A stretch of DNA of 64,000 nucleotides from Duffyella gerundensis (GCF_001517405.1 NZ_LN907827.1:267769-331768), one strand, 5' to 3'; numbered from the stretch's first letter, positions 27,194 through 37,628 are shown. Numbers and translations: made by a program. Notes: generated by a model not told the origin, from the letters alone.

Positions 27194-27907
27194 ATGACCG
27201 ATCCCATGTTAACGCTGGAGAATGTCAGCGCCCATTACGGAAAAATTCAGGCGCTGCACTCGGTAAGCCTGCATATCAATCAGGGCGAAATTGTGACCCT
27301 GATCGGCGCCAACGGCGCAGGCAAAACCACGCTGCTCGGCACACTATGCGGCGAACCGCGTGCCAGCCAGGGGCAAATCACCTTTGATGGCAAAATCATT
27401 ACCGACTGGCAAACCGCCCGCATTATGCGCGAGGCGATCGCTATCGTGCCGGAAGGGCGCCGGGTCTTCTCGCGCATGACGGTGGAAGAGAATCTGGCGA
27501 TGGGCGGTTTTTTTGCCAGCCGTCCGCAGTATCACGAGCGCATTGAGCGCGTCTACGATCTCTTCCCGCGTCTGCTGGAGCGTCGGCTGCAGCGTGCTGG
27601 CACCATGTCCGGTGGCGAACAGCAGATGCTGGCCATTGGCCGTGCGCTGATGAGCCAGCCGCGGTTGTTGCTGCTCGATGAACCGTCGCTGGGTTTGGCG
27701 CCAATTATCATCCAGCAGATTTTTGACACCATCGAAAAACTGCGCGCTGAAGGCATGACCATTTTCCTGGTGGAGCAGAATGCTAATCAGGCGCTGAAGC
27801 TGGCGGACCGGGGGTATGTGCTCGAAAACGGCCACGTCGTGCTGGAAGATAGCGGCGAAGCGTTGCTATCCAATGATTCGGTGCGTAGCGCGTATTTGGG
27901 GGCGTAA
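27194..27907 (+). CDS. livF: Branched-chain amino acid ABC ATPase LivF
   Basis: A 237-residue ABC ATPase, the E. coli length. Walker A GANGAGKT is at 38-45, the signature is MSGGEQQMLAIGRAL, Walker B is LLLLDEPSLGLAP, and LVEQN occupies the switch position. ATG 27194 sits one base after the livG stop; a frame opening at 27182 inside livG is an alternative. Last gene of livKHMGF. Confidence 0.96.
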   Translation: MTDPMLTLENVSAHYGKIQALHSVSLHINQGEIVTLIGANGAGKTTLLGTLCGEPRASQGQITFDGKIITDWQTARIMREAIAIVPEGRRVFSRMTVEENLAMGGFFASRPQYHERIERVYDLFPRLLERRLQRAGTMSGGEQQMLAIGRALMSQPRLLLLDEPSLGLAPIIIQQIFDTIEKLRAEGMTIFLVEQNANQALKLADRGYVLENGHVVLEDSGEALLSNDSVRSAYLGA

Positions 27908-28134
27908 CGGCCTGGCTTACTCGTAGGTGAAAGGGTAACGGCCTGGCTTGCTCGATAGCTCGCGGTTGGGCAGTGCGCGCAATGCTCACGTACTTCAGTA
28001 CGCTCCGCTTGCTGTGCGCTGTCCGCCCGCGATCTCTCTTCGACGCCGACGGCCTTGATCGAGGGGGAAGGGCAAGGGCAAAGGGCCACGTCGAAGGGCG
28101 CGATTAACGCGCGTTGAAACATAAGTAAGCGTGA
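27908..28134. repeat. Intergenic repetitive element between livF and ugpB
   Basis: It begins with a 21-bp direct repeat of GTAACGGCCTGGCTT(A/G)CTCG. Then comes an imperfect palindrome centred on GTACTTCAGTAC (about 27990), with arms containing CAATGCTCAC and GAGCATTG-like sequence, followed by GTCCGCCCGCGATC and purine-rich AGGG-rich sequence. No coding potential. It resembles the dispersed palindromic intergenic repeats of enterobacteria, but I cannot name the family. Confidence 0.6.
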
Positions 28135-28156
28135 AGCGGCTGCGGCCGCTTTTTTT
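28135..28156 (+). terminator. Terminator of livKHMGF
   Basis: AGCGGC-TGCG-GCCGCT stem with a run of seven T, at the end of the repetitive element and just before the ugpB promoter. Confidence 0.85.
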
Positions 28157-28188
28157 ATGGCTGGCGTAGTGAAACCTTGCCGTCATCT

Positions 28189-28239
28189 CTGCAATCTGGC
28201 TGTCACCGGGTTGTCATGTCGTGGTTATTATTCTGTCAT
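28189..28239 (+). promoter_or_regulatory. Tandem PhoB-box array upstream of ugpB
   Basis: Heptamers at exact 11-bp spacing: CTGCAAT (28189), CTGTCAC (28200), TTGTCAT (28211), GTGGTTA (28222) and CTGTCAT (28233). The consensus PhoB half-site is CTGTCAT. The ugp operon is in the Pho regulon of E. coli, so phosphate-starvation activation is expected. A promoter -10 should lie near 28250. Confidence 0.82.
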
Positions 28240-28316
28240 TTTCCCGTGTCATGTTACTTCGCGAACAGGAAAAAAGCGTGTTGTTGCACGCACCTACCAT
28301 GTCACAGGAAACCGAT

Positions 28317-29636
28317 ATGTCATCTTGCAAACTGGGTTATCGCGCGCTGAGTCTGGCGCTGGGCTTGGCACTGAGCGGTCACGCGCTGGCAGCGACCGAG
28401 ATACCGTTCTGGCATTCGATGGACGGCGAGCTGGGGAAAGAGGTGGATTCGCTGGCGCAGCGCTTTAACCAGACGCATCCCGATTACAAAGTGGTGCCGG
28501 TTTATAAAGGCAACTACGAGCAGAACCTGGCGGCGGGCATTGCCGCCGTGCGTACCGGTAAAGCGCCTGCGCTGCTGCAGGTGTATGAAGTCGGCACGGC
28601 GACCATGATGGCGTCGCAGGCGATCAAGCCGATGTATCAGGTGTTCAAGGATGCGGGCATTCAGTTTGATGAGAAACAGTTTGTGCCAACGGTGGCCGGT
28701 TACTACACCGATGCGAAAAGCGGACACCTGCTGTCGCAGCCGTTTAACAGCTCGACGCCGGTGCTCTACTACAACAAAGACGCCTTCAAAAAAGCGGGCC
28801 TCGATCCGGAGCAGCCACCGAAAACCTGGCAGCAGCTGGAAAAAGATACCGATGCCCTGCGCAAAGCGGGCGTGAGCTGCGGCTACGCCAGCGGCTGGCA
28901 GGGATGGATTCAGATCGAAAACTTCAGCGCCTGGCATGCGCTGCCGGTGGCCACGGAAAACAACGGCTTTGACGGCACCAACGCGAAGCTGGTGTTCAAC
29001 GGTCCGGTGCAGGTGCGCCATATTCAGCTGCTGGAAGCGATGAATAAAAAAGGCACGTTTACCTATTTTGGCCGCAAAGACGAATCCACCGAGAAGTTTT
29101 ATAACGGTGACTGCGCCATCACCACCGCGTCATCTGGCTCACTGGCCGATATCCGCCATTACGCCAAATTTAACTACGGCGTGGGCATGATGCCGTACGA
29201 CGATACGGTGAAAGAAGCGCCACAAAACGCCATCATCGGCGGCGCCAGCCTGTGGGCGATGAAAGGCAAAGATGACGCGACCTACAAAGGTATCGCGCAG
29301 TTTATGCAGTTCCTTGCCCAGCCGGAAATCGCCGCCGAATGGCACCAGAAAACCGGTTATCTGCCAATCACCACCGCTGCCTATGAGCTGACGCGCAAGC
29401 AGGGCTTTTACGACAAAAATCCCGGTGCTGATATCGCCACCCGCCAGATGCTGAACAAGGCGCCGCTGCCGTTCACCAAAGGTCTGCGCCTTGGCAACAT
29501 GCAGCAGATCCGCACCGCAGTGGATGAAGAGCTGGAAAGCGTCTGGACCGGCAAGAAAACGCCACAGGCCGCGCTGGATGCCGCAGTTGAACGTGGCAAC
29601 CTGTTGCTGCGCCGCTTCGAACAACAAACGAAGTAA
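28317..29636 (+). CDS. ugpB: sn-glycerol-3-phosphate binding protein UgpB
   Basis: A 439-residue periplasmic binding protein (E. coli 438). The signal peptide is [20 protein letters not shown] with cleavage after ALA, and the mature part starts [15 protein letters not shown]. The residue blocks for glycerophosphate binding, [13 protein letters not shown] and [11 protein letters not shown], are intact. ATG 28317 follows CAGGAAA; the longer frame to 28221 runs into the promoter. Under PhoB control by the upstream boxes. Confidence 0.95.
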   Translation: MSSCKLGYRALSLALGLALSGHALAATEIPFWHSMDGELGKEVDSLAQRFNQTHPDYKVVPVYKGNYEQNLAAGIAAVRTGKAPALLQVYEVGTATMMASQAIKPMYQVFKDAGIQFDEKQFVPTVAGYYTDAKSGHLLSQPFNSSTPVLYYNKDAFKKAGLDPEQPPKTWQQLEKDTDALRKAGVSCGYASGWQGWIQIENFSAWHALPVATENNGFDGTNAKLVFNGPVQVRHIQLLEAMNKKGTFTYFGRKDESTEKFYNGDCAITTASSGSLADIRHYAKFNYGVGMMPYDDTVKEAPQNAIIGGASLWAMKGKDDATYKGIAQFMQFLAQPEIAAEWHQKTGYLPITTAAYELTRKQGFYDKNPGADIATRQMLNKAPLPFTKGLRLGNMQQIRTAVDEELESVWTGKKTPQAALDAAVERGNLLLRRFEQQTK

Positions 29637-29645
29637 TCCTCCTTC

Positions 29646-29665
29646 GGGGCGGTTTTCGCCGCCCC
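29646..29665 (+). promoter_or_regulatory. Hairpin between ugpB and ugpA
   Basis: GGGGCGG-TTTTCG-CCGCCCC stem without a proper T-run. Probably a 3'-end stabiliser or partial terminator that favours ugpB over the membrane genes; inferred. Confidence 0.65.
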
Positions 29666-29692
29666 TGTTCTCTGTTCTGCGTAAGGTTTGCT

Positions 29693-30580
29693 ATGTCTTC
29701 AGCCCGCCCCGTATTTCGCAGCCGCTGGCTGCCTTATCTGCTGGTGCTGCCGCAACTCTGCATCACGGTAATCTTCTTTATCTGGCCCGCGGGTGAAGCG
29801 CTCTGGTATTCGCTGCAAAACGTTGACCCTTTCGGCATCTCCAGCACCTTTGTGGGCATGGAAAACTTCAGCCGCCTGTTTGCCGATGACTACTATCTCG
29901 CCTCGTTCTGGACCACGCTGAAATTCAGCGCGCTGGTGACCTTTTTTGGCCTGAGCATTTCGCTGCTGTTTGCCGCGCTGGTTGACTACGTTTTGCGCCT
30001 GCGCCGTTTTTATCAGACGCTGCTGCTGCTGCCCTATGCGGTGGCACCGGCCATCGCCGCGGTACTGTGGATGTTTCTGTTCAATCCCGGACTCGGCCTG
30101 ATTACTCACGTGTTGCAGCTGGTTGGCTATCAATGGAACGTGGCGCAGAACAGCGGCCAGGCGATGTTTCTGGTGGTGCTGGCGTCGGTATGGCAGCAAA
30201 TCAGCTACAACTTCCTGTTTTTCTTCGCCGCGCTGCAATCCATTCCCCGTTCGCTGGTGGAAGCGGCGGCGATCGATGGCGCCGGACCGGTGCGTCGTTT
30301 CTTTCAGCTGTCGCTGCCGCTGATCACGCCGGTGAGCTTCTTTCTGCTGGTGGTCAATCTGGTGTACGCCTTCTTCGATACCTTCCCGGTGATTGATGCG
30401 GCGACGCAGGGCGGACCGGTGCAGGCGACCACCACGCTGATTTATAAAATCTACCGCGAAGGCTTTGCCGGGCTCGATCTCTCCTCATCGGCCGCGCAGT
30501 CGGTGGTGCTGATGCTGCTGGTGATTGTGCTCACCATCATTCAGTTCCGTTACGTCGAACGTAAGGTGCGTTACCAATGA
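29693..30580 (+). CDS. ugpA: Glycerol-3-phosphate ABC permease UgpA
   Basis: A 295-residue membrane subunit with six membrane segments. The EAA coupling loop is [24 protein letters not shown]. The N-terminus [14 protein letters not shown] is family-typical. It overlaps ugpE by four bases. Confidence 0.96.
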   Translation: MSSARPVFRSRWLPYLLVLPQLCITVIFFIWPAGEALWYSLQNVDPFGISSTFVGMENFSRLFADDYYLASFWTTLKFSALVTFFGLSISLLFAALVDYVLRLRRFYQTLLLLPYAVAPAIAAVLWMFLFNPGLGLITHVLQLVGYQWNVAQNSGQAMFLVVLASVWQQISYNFLFFFAALQSIPRSLVEAAAIDGAGPVRRFFQLSLPLITPVSFFLLVVNLVYAFFDTFPVIDAATQGGPVQATTTLIYKIYREGFAGLDLSSSAAQSVVLMLLVIVLTIIQFRYVERKVRYQ

Positions 30581-31422
30581 TTGAAAACCGTCCCGGATTG
30601 ACCTTTTTTAGCCACGCCGTGCTCTGGCTGGGCGTGCTGACGGTGCTGTTTCCGCTTTATGTCGCCTTTGTCGCGGCGACGCTGGATAACCAGCAGATTT
30701 ATCAGGTGCCGATGACGCTGATTCCCGGCGGCCATTTATGGCAGAACCTGCAAACCATCTGGCGCGACGGCGTGAACAGCAACAGTCCGCCGCTGGCGGT
30801 GCTGCTGCTCAACAGCACGCTGATGGCGCTGGCGATCACCATCGGCAAAATCAGCGTCTCTATGCTCTCGGCCTTTGCGCTGGTGTGGTTCCGCTTTCCG
30901 CTGCGTAACCTCTTTTTCTGGATGATTTTCATCACTCTGATGCTGCCGGTTGAGGTGCGTATTTTCCCTACCGTCGAGGTGATTGCGCGGCTGAATATGC
31001 TCGACAGTTACAGTGGATTGACGCTGCCGCTGATGGCGTCGGCTACCGCCACTTTCCTGTTTCGCCAGTTCTTTATGTCGTTGCCCGATGAGCTAATGGA
31101 GGCGGCACGCATCGATGGCGCCAGCCCGATGCGCTTCTTCTGGGATATTGTGCTGCCGCTGTCGCGCACCAATCTGGCGGCGCTGTTTGTGATCATCTTT
31201 ATCTACGGCTGGAACCAGTATCTCTGGCCGATCCTGATTACCAGCGATGCGCACATGGGCACGGCGGTCGCAGGCATTCGTAGCATGATTTCGTTCGGTG
31301 ACGGTTCAACGCAGTGGAATCTGGTGATGGCAGCGATGCTGTTGACGTTAATTCCACCGGTGGTGGTGGTAATGGTAATGCAGCGCGCCTTTGTGCGCGG
31401 GCTGGTGGAGAGTGAAAAATAA
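30577..31422 (+). CDS. ugpE: Glycerol-3-phosphate ABC permease UgpE
   Basis: A 281-residue membrane subunit with six membrane segments. The EAA loop is [23 protein letters not shown]. It pairs with UgpA. Its stop overlaps the ugpC start by one base. Confidence 0.96.
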   Translation: MIENRPGLTFFSHAVLWLGVLTVLFPLYVAFVAATLDNQQIYQVPMTLIPGGHLWQNLQTIWRDGVNSNSPPLAVLLLNSTLMALAITIGKISVSMLSAFALVWFRFPLRNLFFWMIFITLMLPVEVRIFPTVEVIARLNMLDSYSGLTLPLMASATATFLFRQFFMSLPDELMEAARIDGASPMRFFWDIVLPLSRTNLAALFVIIFIYGWNQYLWPILITSDAHMGTAVAGIRSMISFGDGSTQWNLVMAAMLLTLIPPVVVVMVMQRAFVRGLVESEK

Positions 31423-32495
31423 TGGCAGGCGTCCGACTTCAGGCAGTAACAAAATCCTATGACGGTAAAAATCAGATCATCCAGCCGCTGAATGTCACGG
31501 TCAATGACGGCGAATTTATGGTGATGGTCGGCCCGTCGGGCTGCGGAAAATCGACCCTGCTGCGCATGGTCGCCGGGCTGGAGCGCGTCTCTTCCGGCGA
31601 TATCTGGATCGATCGCCAGCGCGTTACCGAGCTGGAGCCTAAAGATCGCGGCATCGCCATGGTGTTCCAGAATTACGCGCTCTATCCGCACATGACGGTG
31701 GAACAGAACATGGCTTACGGCCTGAAAATTCGCGGCATGGGTAAAGAGCAGGTGCGCCAGCGGGTGCTGGAAACCGCCCGTAGCCTGGAGCTGGATAAGC
31801 TGCTGGATCGCCAGCCGCGCGAGCTGTCAGGCGGCCAGCGTCAGCGTGTGGCGATGGGCCGCGCCATCGTGCGTGAACCGGCGGTGTTTCTGTTTGATGA
31901 GCCGCTCTCCAACCTCGATGCGCGCCTGCGCGTGCAGATGCGGCTGGAGTTACAGCAGCTGCATCGCCGTCTTAACACCACCAGCCTGTACGTCACGCAC
32001 GATCAAGTTGAGGCGATGACGCTGGCGCAGCGCGTAATGGTAATGAACAAAGGCGTGGTCGAGCAGATGGGCACGCCGGTCGAGGTGTACGAACGTCCGG
32101 CGACGCGCTTTGTTGCCAGCTTTATTGGCTCGCCGGCGATGAACCTGCTGGAAGGCCAGGTCAGCGCCGACGGCAGCAGTTTTATCGTCGCGCCGGACAT
32201 GTTGATCCCGCTGGGTGCGCCGCGCACCCGCTGGGCCAATCGCGCCTTGACGCTGGGCGTCCGGCCAGAGCATATTCAGCTGGCAACGCGTGACACCGGC
32301 GGCGTGCCGCTGGTGCTGGAGACGCTGGAACTGCTGGGCGCAGATAACCTTGCGCACGGCAAATGGGGCACTAATCGCGTGGTAGCGCGGCTGCCACACG
32401 CCGTCAGACCGGCCGCCGGATCGCCGATCTGGCTGCAGCTGCCGCCAAAAACGCTACACTTTTTCGACGCTAACACTGGCATGCGAATGGAATAA
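31422..32495 (+). CDS. ugpC: Glycerol-3-phosphate ABC ATPase UgpC
   Basis: A 357-residue MalK-type ATPase. Walker A GPSGCGKS is at 37-44, the signature is [15 protein letters not shown], Walker B is [12 protein letters not shown], and the switch is VTHDQVEA. The C-terminal regulatory OB-fold domain (about 240-357) is complete. Confidence 0.97.
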   Translation: MAGVRLQAVTKSYDGKNQIIQPLNVTVNDGEFMVMVGPSGCGKSTLLRMVAGLERVSSGDIWIDRQRVTELEPKDRGIAMVFQNYALYPHMTVEQNMAYGLKIRGMGKEQVRQRVLETARSLELDKLLDRQPRELSGGQRQRVAMGRAIVREPAVFLFDEPLSNLDARLRVQMRLELQQLHRRLNTTSLYVTHDQVEAMTLAQRVMVMNKGVVEQMGTPVEVYERPATRFVASFIGSPAMNLLEGQVSADGSSFIVAPDMLIPLGAPRTRWANRALTLGVRPEHIQLATRDTGGVPLVLETLELLGADNLAHGKWGTNRVVARLPHAVRPAAGSPIWLQLPPKTLHFFDANTGMRME

Positions 32496-32497
32496 TC

Positions 32498-33238
32498 ATG
32501 AACAAATCCTGGCCTTATCCTGCCGTGGTCGCCCATCGTGGCGGCGGCAAACTGGCACCGGAAAACACGCTGGCGGCGATTGACGTCGGCGTGCGTTTCG
32601 GCCACACGATGATCGAATTTGACGTTAAGCTCAGCCAGGACGGCCTGCCGTTTCTGCTGCACGACGACACGCTGGATCGCACCAGCAGCGGTTACGGCGT
32701 GGCGGGCGAACTGCCGTGGCAAACGCTAAAAACCTTTGATGCCGGCGGCTGGTTCAGCGGTGAATTTGCCAGTGAAAAGCTGGCGCTGCTCAGTGACGTA
32801 GCGGAAAAATGCCGCCAGCATGCGCTGTTTGCCAATATTGAAATCAAGCCTTCGCCAGGCACCGATCGCGAAACGGGCCGCGCTGTGGCGCTGGCGGCCG
32901 AACAGCTGTGGCAGGGCCAGCCGGCACCGCTGCTCTCCTCTTTTTCATCCGCGGCGCTGGAAGCAGCAATGGCGGCCGTGCCCGCTTTGCCGCGCGGCCT
33001 GCTGCTGGATGAGTGGCATGACGACTGGCAGGCGCTGACCGCATCGCTGGATTGTGTGTCTCTGCATCTTAACCATCGACTGCTGGACGCTCAGCGCACG
33101 GCACAGCTGAAAGCCGCAGGCTTACGCGTGTTTGTCTATACCGTGAATAAACCTGAACGGGCAAGAGAGTTACTGAATTGGGGTGTCGATGCGATCTGTA
33201 CCGACCGCATCGACACTATCGGACCTGACTTCGCCTGA
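32498..33238 (+). CDS. ugpQ: Glycerophosphodiester phosphodiesterase UgpQ
   Basis: A 246-residue cytoplasmic GDPD-family enzyme that hydrolyses imported glycerophosphodiesters to glycerol-3-phosphate and an alcohol. Catalytic and metal residues lie in [27 protein letters not shown] and [10 protein letters not shown]. Two bases separate it from ugpC, so it belongs to ugpBAECQ. Confidence 0.96.
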   Translation: MNKSWPYPAVVAHRGGGKLAPENTLAAIDVGVRFGHTMIEFDVKLSQDGLPFLLHDDTLDRTSSGYGVAGELPWQTLKTFDAGGWFSGEFASEKLALLSDVAEKCRQHALFANIEIKPSPGTDRETGRAVALAAEQLWQGQPAPLLSSFSSAALEAAMAAVPALPRGLLLDEWHDDWQALTASLDCVSLHLNHRLLDAQRTAQLKAAGLRVFVYTVNKPERARELLNWGVDAICTDRIDTIGPDFA

Positions 33239-33239
33239 G

Positions 33240-33539
33240 TTACTGCGTGCTGTTTTGATTCACCGACGGCACGCGGCTCTGTCCCGGCTGCGACTGCAAC
33301 ACGCGCTGCTGGGTGCTGTTGCGCTGTTCCTGTAATTTACGCTGCATATCCTGGCTCTGGCGCTGCTGACTCTGCTGGAGCTGCTGTTTCTGCTGCTGCG
33401 ACTGATTGCGCATCTGATTCTGCATGCGCTGCTGGCTCGGATTGTAGCCCGGCTGATTTGCATCGTTATTGTTGTTCAGCATGTTGGCCGACGCCGCCAG
33501 CGGCAGCAGGGCAACACACATCGTTAGCCACTTCTTCAT
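33240..33539 (-). CDS. yhhA: YhhA, DUF2756 periplasmic Q/N-rich protein
   Basis: A 99-residue protein. The signal peptide MKKWLTMCVALLPLAASA is followed by an extremely Gln/Asn-rich segment with many QQ and QSQ units. It occupies the place of E. coli yhhA between ugpQ and ggt. Function unknown. ATG 33539 follows GGAGGAAAG; the longer frame to 33581 has no ribosome binding site. Its stop lies one base from that of convergent ugpQ. Confidence 0.87.
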   Translation of the reverse strand: MKKWLTMCVALLPLAASANMLNNNNDANQPGYNPSQQRMQNQMRNQSQQQKQQLQQSQQRQSQDMQRKLQEQRNSTQQRVLQSQPGQSRVPSVNQNSTQ

Positions 33540-33730
33540 TCTCTTTCCTCCATTGCTGCGACAGTGCATCTGGCCTGACAAAGGCCAGCGGCTGTCTGGT
33601 TTACTTTAGTGTAGCTCACAGCCTGCGACCCCAGGAGTTAACCGAATTTGACTTAGCGTGCAATTTGTTGCTGTATTTGTAGGCGTATAAAAACAGTAAA
33701 CAAAATGTAAATAAAAAGGGATGGTCGCGG

Positions 33731-35470
33731 ATGATAACAACACGGTTTTGCCAGCTGAGCTGGTCAGTTATGCTCTGTTTTAGCCTGGTGCAGGGCGCAA
33801 GTGCGGCGCCTTCACCGGTCTCGTACGGCGTGGAAACGGACACCTTTCACCCGGTAAAAGAGCAGCACGGCATGGTGGCGAGCGTGGATGCGCTGGCCAC
33901 GCAGGTCGGCGTTGATATTCTCAAACAGGGCGGTAATGCCGTCGACGCCGCGGTGGCAGTGGGGTTTGCCCTGGCCGTGACCCATCCGCAGGCGGGTAAT
34001 CTTGGCGGCGGCGGTTTTATGATGCTGCGCACCGCTTCAGGCCGTACCACCGCCATCGACTTCCGTGAGATGGCGCCCGCGCGCGCCAGCCGCGATATGT
34101 TCCTTGATGCCAACGGCAATGCCGACAGCAAACGCTCCCTGACTTCGCATCTGGCTACCGGCACGCCCGGCTCGGTAGCGGGCTTTGCGCTGGCGGCGCA
34201 GAAATATGGCACGCTGCCGCTGAGCCGTCTGCTGGCACCGGCGATCAAACTGGCGCGCGATGGCTTCGTGGTCAACGAGGCGCTGGCCGACGATCTCAAC
34301 ACCTACGGCAAAGAGGTACTGCTCGCCCATCCCAACAGCAAAGCGATCTTCTTTAAGGCCGACGGCGCACCGTATCAAAAAGGCGAAAAGCTGGTGCAGA
34401 AGAACCTTGCGCACAGCCTGTCGCTGATTGCCAAACAGGGGCCGGACGCCTTTTATAAAGGCGCGATTGCCGATCAGATCGCCAGCGAGATGGCGGCCAA
34501 CGGCGGCCTGATTGGCAAAGCCGATCTGGCGGCCTATCGCGCGGTGGAGCGTAAGCCGGTCAGCGGCAGCTATCGCGGCTATGAAGTGTTCTCTATGCCA
34601 CCGCCGTCATCAGGCGGCATTCACATCGTGCAGATTCTGAATATCCTTGAGAACTTTGATCTGGCGAAAATGGGCTTTGGCAGCGCCGATGCCATTCAGG
34701 TGGTCGCTGAGGCGGAGAAATATGCTTATGCCGATCGCTCTGAATACCTTGGCGATCCCGATTTTGTGAAGGTGCCGGTGCAGGCGCTGACCAGCAAAGC
34801 CTATGCGAAATCGCTGGCGCAGCAGATCGACCTGGCCAAAGTGCGGCCCTCCAGTGAGATCAAACCCGGCAAGCTGGCACCGTATGAAAGCAATCAAACC
34901 ACCCATTTCTCGGTGGTCGACAGCAAAGGCAATGCGGTAGCGGTGACCTATACGCTGAACACCAACTTTGGTAGCGGCATCGTGGCGGGCAACAGCGGCA
35001 TCCTGATGAACAATGAAATGGATGACTTTTCCGCCAAGCCGGGCACGCCAAACGTCTACGGTTTGGTCGGCGGCGAGGCCAATGCGGTGCAACCTGCCAA
35101 GCGTCCGCTCTCTTCCATGTCACCGACCATTGTGGCGAAAGATGGCAAAACTTGGCTGGTAACCGGCAGCCCTGGCGGCAGCCGCATTATCACCACCGTG
35201 CTGCAGATGGTGGTCAACAGTATCGATTTTGGTATGAACGTCGCAGAAGCGACCGCTGCGCCGCGTTTCCATCATCAGTGGCTGCCGGATCAGCTGCGGG
35301 TGGAGAAGGGCTTTAGCCCGGATACGCTGCGCCTGCTGGAAACCAAAGGCCAGCACGTGAAGGTGCAACCGGCGATGGGCAGCACGCAGAGCATTATGAT
35401 TGGGCCGGATGGCATGCTGTACGGTGCCTCCGATCCGCGTACCGTTGACGATCTTACTGCGGGTTACTGA
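33731..35470 (+). CDS. ggt: Gamma-glutamyltransferase
   Basis: A 579-residue periplasmic Ntn-hydrolase made as a proenzyme. The signal peptide ends near GASA (about residue 25). Autocleavage should occur before Thr391 in ESNQTTHFSVVD, the same number as the E. coli nucleophile. The oxyanion pair lies in RPLSSMSP and the substrate loop in TGSPGGSRI. It degrades glutathione and transfers gamma-glutamyl groups. In E. coli the ggt-gntR interval contains other variable genes; here the Ig-like gene cluster begins immediately downstream. Confidence 0.97.
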   Translation: MITTRFCQLSWSVMLCFSLVQGASAAPSPVSYGVETDTFHPVKEQHGMVASVDALATQVGVDILKQGGNAVDAAVAVGFALAVTHPQAGNLGGGGFMMLRTASGRTTAIDFREMAPARASRDMFLDANGNADSKRSLTSHLATGTPGSVAGFALAAQKYGTLPLSRLLAPAIKLARDGFVVNEALADDLNTYGKEVLLAHPNSKAIFFKADGAPYQKGEKLVQKNLAHSLSLIAKQGPDAFYKGAIADQIASEMAANGGLIGKADLAAYRAVERKPVSGSYRGYEVFSMPPPSSGGIHIVQILNILENFDLAKMGFGSADAIQVVAEAEKYAYADRSEYLGDPDFVKVPVQALTSKAYAKSLAQQIDLAKVRPSSEIKPGKLAPYESNQTTHFSVVDSKGNAVAVTYTLNTNFGSGIVAGNSGILMNNEMDDFSAKPGTPNVYGLVGGEANAVQPAKRPLSSMSPTIVAKDGKTWLVTGSPGGSRIITTVLQMVVNSIDFGMNVAEATAAPRFHHQWLPDQLRVEKGFSPDTLRLLETKGQHVKVQPAMGSTQSIMIGPDGMLYGASDPRTVDDLTAGY

Positions 35471-35495
35471 CCGCGGTTGCGGCAGGATGTGAACG

Positions 35496-35523
35496 AAAAA
35501 AGGGACGCCGCGGCGTCCCTTTT
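35496..35523. terminator. Bidirectional terminator between ggt and the Ig-like cluster
   Basis: GGGACGCC-GC-GGCGTCCC stem (35502-35519) with A-run before and T-run after, suited to both convergent genes. Confidence 0.87.
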
Positions 35524-35544
35524 GCTCATCCCTTATCGCCGATG

Positions 35545-37554
35545 TTACTGGTCGACTGACGCGGAATTCCACTCATCAAGCAGCGGTGCGGCAACCGGTA
35601 CAAAACCGGTCGGTGCTGCCGGCTGACCGTCATTAACCTCAGGCGCTGGCGCGGCAAACAGCAACGCTTCAGGCTCTTCCAGCAGGCCATTCACTGAGAG
35701 CGTCGATGGCACGTCGATGTGCAGCGTAAACTGCACATCGCTGCTGTGCTCAACACCATTGCTGTCTTTCACATTGAAAGTGAGGTCGTTCTGTCCGCCC
35801 GGCAGTGGGGAGGTCGGCGTAAAGGTCCAGTGCCCTGAACCATCCACCTTAAATGAGTGCAGCAGATCGCCGTTATCGCGAACCACAATAACCGTACCTG
35901 GCGTCACGTAACCCAAAAGCTGCGGCATGGTGTCATCGGTGTGCGCACCATTCTCCAGCAAATTGCGATCCTCGCCGATATTATCCAGGGCGAAATTAAT
36001 CTTCAGGTCGTAGAGGGTGAACTCAACGCTGTTGCCTGGCACGCCGATCGTCTCGCCGGTGTTTAAATCCATCGACTGAGCGTAAAACCGTTGCTCGCCT
36101 GCGCTGGATATTTGTGGCGAGTGGTGCCAGTTGCCCTGCTCATTGACCCAGGCAAAGCCAGAGAACTGGTGATCGCCATAAAAAATAGCCACAAAGGTTG
36201 AAGGTTCGCCGGTGCCTCTTAGCACTGGCGAGGCATCAAGGCTCACACCGCCGTTCTCAATCAGTTTTTCACCGTTGCGGTTGTCATAAATACCTTCGAT
36301 AGTCGGGCCAGGTGCCAGCTCTGGTGGCTCCGGGATTTCCGGCACGGGAGCATCAATGATCAGGGTAAACGTACTGTCACTCAGGTGTTCATTGCCATAT
36401 TGATCCAGCACCGAGAAGGTGATTTCACGTTCGCCATTTCCCAGCGGTTCGCGCGGTGAATACGCCCAGTGACCTGACTCATCCACATGTATCGTGCGCA
36501 GCAGGTTGCCGTTTTCACGAATGACCAGCGTGGTGTTTGGCGTGGTGAAACCGCCGATCAGTGGCGTGCTATCTTCGGTGCGATCGCCATCCTTCAGCTC
36601 GCCGCTGTTTGCCACGTTATTGGCATAAATCAAATGGATATTCATTTGATAAAGCGTGAAGTCAACGGCATTACCCGCCTCGCCAACCGGCTGCAAGGTT
36701 TTCATATCAACCGCCCTCGCGGACAGCTGATGCTCGCCAGTCAGCCCCTGCGGCAGCGTATAGCTCCAGTTACCTTCGGTATTCACGCGCGCATAGCCCA
36801 TTAACTGCTGGCGCGCATCAAAAATAGCGACGTAAGAAGAGGGCTCGCCGGTGCCTTTGAGCATCGCCGCGTTGTCGAAGGAGGCACCAAAGTTATCAAT
36901 TGGTTGATCGCCGCTGGTGCGATCATAAAGTCCATCGATCACCGGCGTACGTGGCGCAGGCCCCGGCGGGGTTTCCGGATCAACCGGTGTCGGCGGAATA
37001 ATGGGTACGATCGGCGTCGTCGGCGGCGGGGCTGGGATGGTCGGATCGTGCGGGTTTTCCGGCAGGCCTGGCTGGGATGGCGCTTGTGGTCCTGTACGCG
37101 CCGGCGTAATAGACGACATCACCGGTGGCGAAGGCGGTTCATCTGGAAAACCCGGCAGAGAGGGGCGCTCAGGCTCAACCGGCGTTTCAGGTACCACCGG
37201 CACTGGTGGAATTTCTGGCATCACCGGTGGCGAAGGCGGTTCATCTGGAAAACCCGGCAGAGAGGGACGCTCAGGCTCAACTGGCGTTTCTGGAACAACC
37301 GGCACTGGTGGAATTTCTGGCATCACCGGCGGCGAAGGCGGCTCGTCTGGCCAGCCCGGCAGAGAGGGGCGCTCAGGCTCAACCGGCGTTTCTGGAACCA
37401 CCGGGGGGTTTTCTGGCTGTGGAATAAGCTCAGGTGGCAAAGGCGGATAGCCAGGCATCACAGGTGCGCCGGGACGTTCAGACATCACGCCCTGCGCCTT
37501 GCGACGCGCGATATCGGCATCATGTCGTGAAGGGGCTGCTGGGATTGATTTCAT
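35545..37554 (-). CDS. Ig-like repeat protein 1 with proline-rich N-terminal stalk
   Basis: A 669-residue protein without a signal peptide or cysteine. After about 30 residues comes a proline-rich stalk (about 35-205) with near-identical ~34-residue repeats containing PVEPERPSLPGFPDEPPSPP. Four bacterial Ig-like domains of about 95 residues follow, opening with PVIDGLYDR, IHLIYANN, PTIEGIYDNRNGE and INFALDN. The C-terminal tail (LLEEPEALLFAAP ... PTGFVPVAAPLLDEW) is a divergent version of the tail in the five paralogues upstream. ATG 37554 is chosen for its spacing from GAGGA; an ATG directly before it is possible. The fold resembles BapA/Bap-type adhesin repeats; surface or secreted location is inferred, function unknown. 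Confidence 0.8.
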   Translation of the reverse strand: MKSIPAAPSRHDADIARRKAQGVMSERPGAPVMPGYPPLPPELIPQPENPPVVPETPVEPERPSLPGWPDEPPSPPVMPEIPPVPVVPETPVEPERPSLPGFPDEPPSPPVMPEIPPVPVVPETPVEPERPSLPGFPDEPPSPPVMSSITPARTGPQAPSQPGLPENPHDPTIPAPPPTTPIVPIIPPTPVDPETPPGPAPRTPVIDGLYDRTSGDQPIDNFGASFDNAAMLKGTGEPSSYVAIFDARQQLMGYARVNTEGNWSYTLPQGLTGEHQLSARAVDMKTLQPVGEAGNAVDFTLYQMNIHLIYANNVANSGELKDGDRTEDSTPLIGGFTTPNTTLVIRENGNLLRTIHVDESGHWAYSPREPLGNGEREITFSVLDQYGNEHLSDSTFTLIIDAPVPEIPEPPELAPGPTIEGIYDNRNGEKLIENGGVSLDASPVLRGTGEPSTFVAIFYGDHQFSGFAWVNEQGNWHHSPQISSAGEQRFYAQSMDLNTGETIGVPGNSVEFTLYDLKINFALDNIGEDRNLLENGAHTDDTMPQLLGYVTPGTVIVVRDNGDLLHSFKVDGSGHWTFTPTSPLPGGQNDLTFNVKDSNGVEHSSDVQFTLHIDVPSTLSVNGLLEEPEALLFAAPAPEVNDGQPAAPTGFVPVAAPLLDEWNSASVDQ

Positions 37555-37611
37555 CATTATTCCTCATTGTTGTGAGCGGCCATTCTGAGGCGAACCAACG
37601 TGGACCGTCCT

Positions 37612-37628
37612 TGAGAAGCGTCCCGAAG
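37612..37628 (-). promoter_or_regulatory. Shared 17-bp upstream box, Ig gene 1
   Basis: TGAGAAGCGTCCCGAAG (+ strand), 58 bases upstream of the ATG. Same box as before the other five Ig-like genes; this copy is about 18 bases closer to its gene. Confidence 0.75.
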
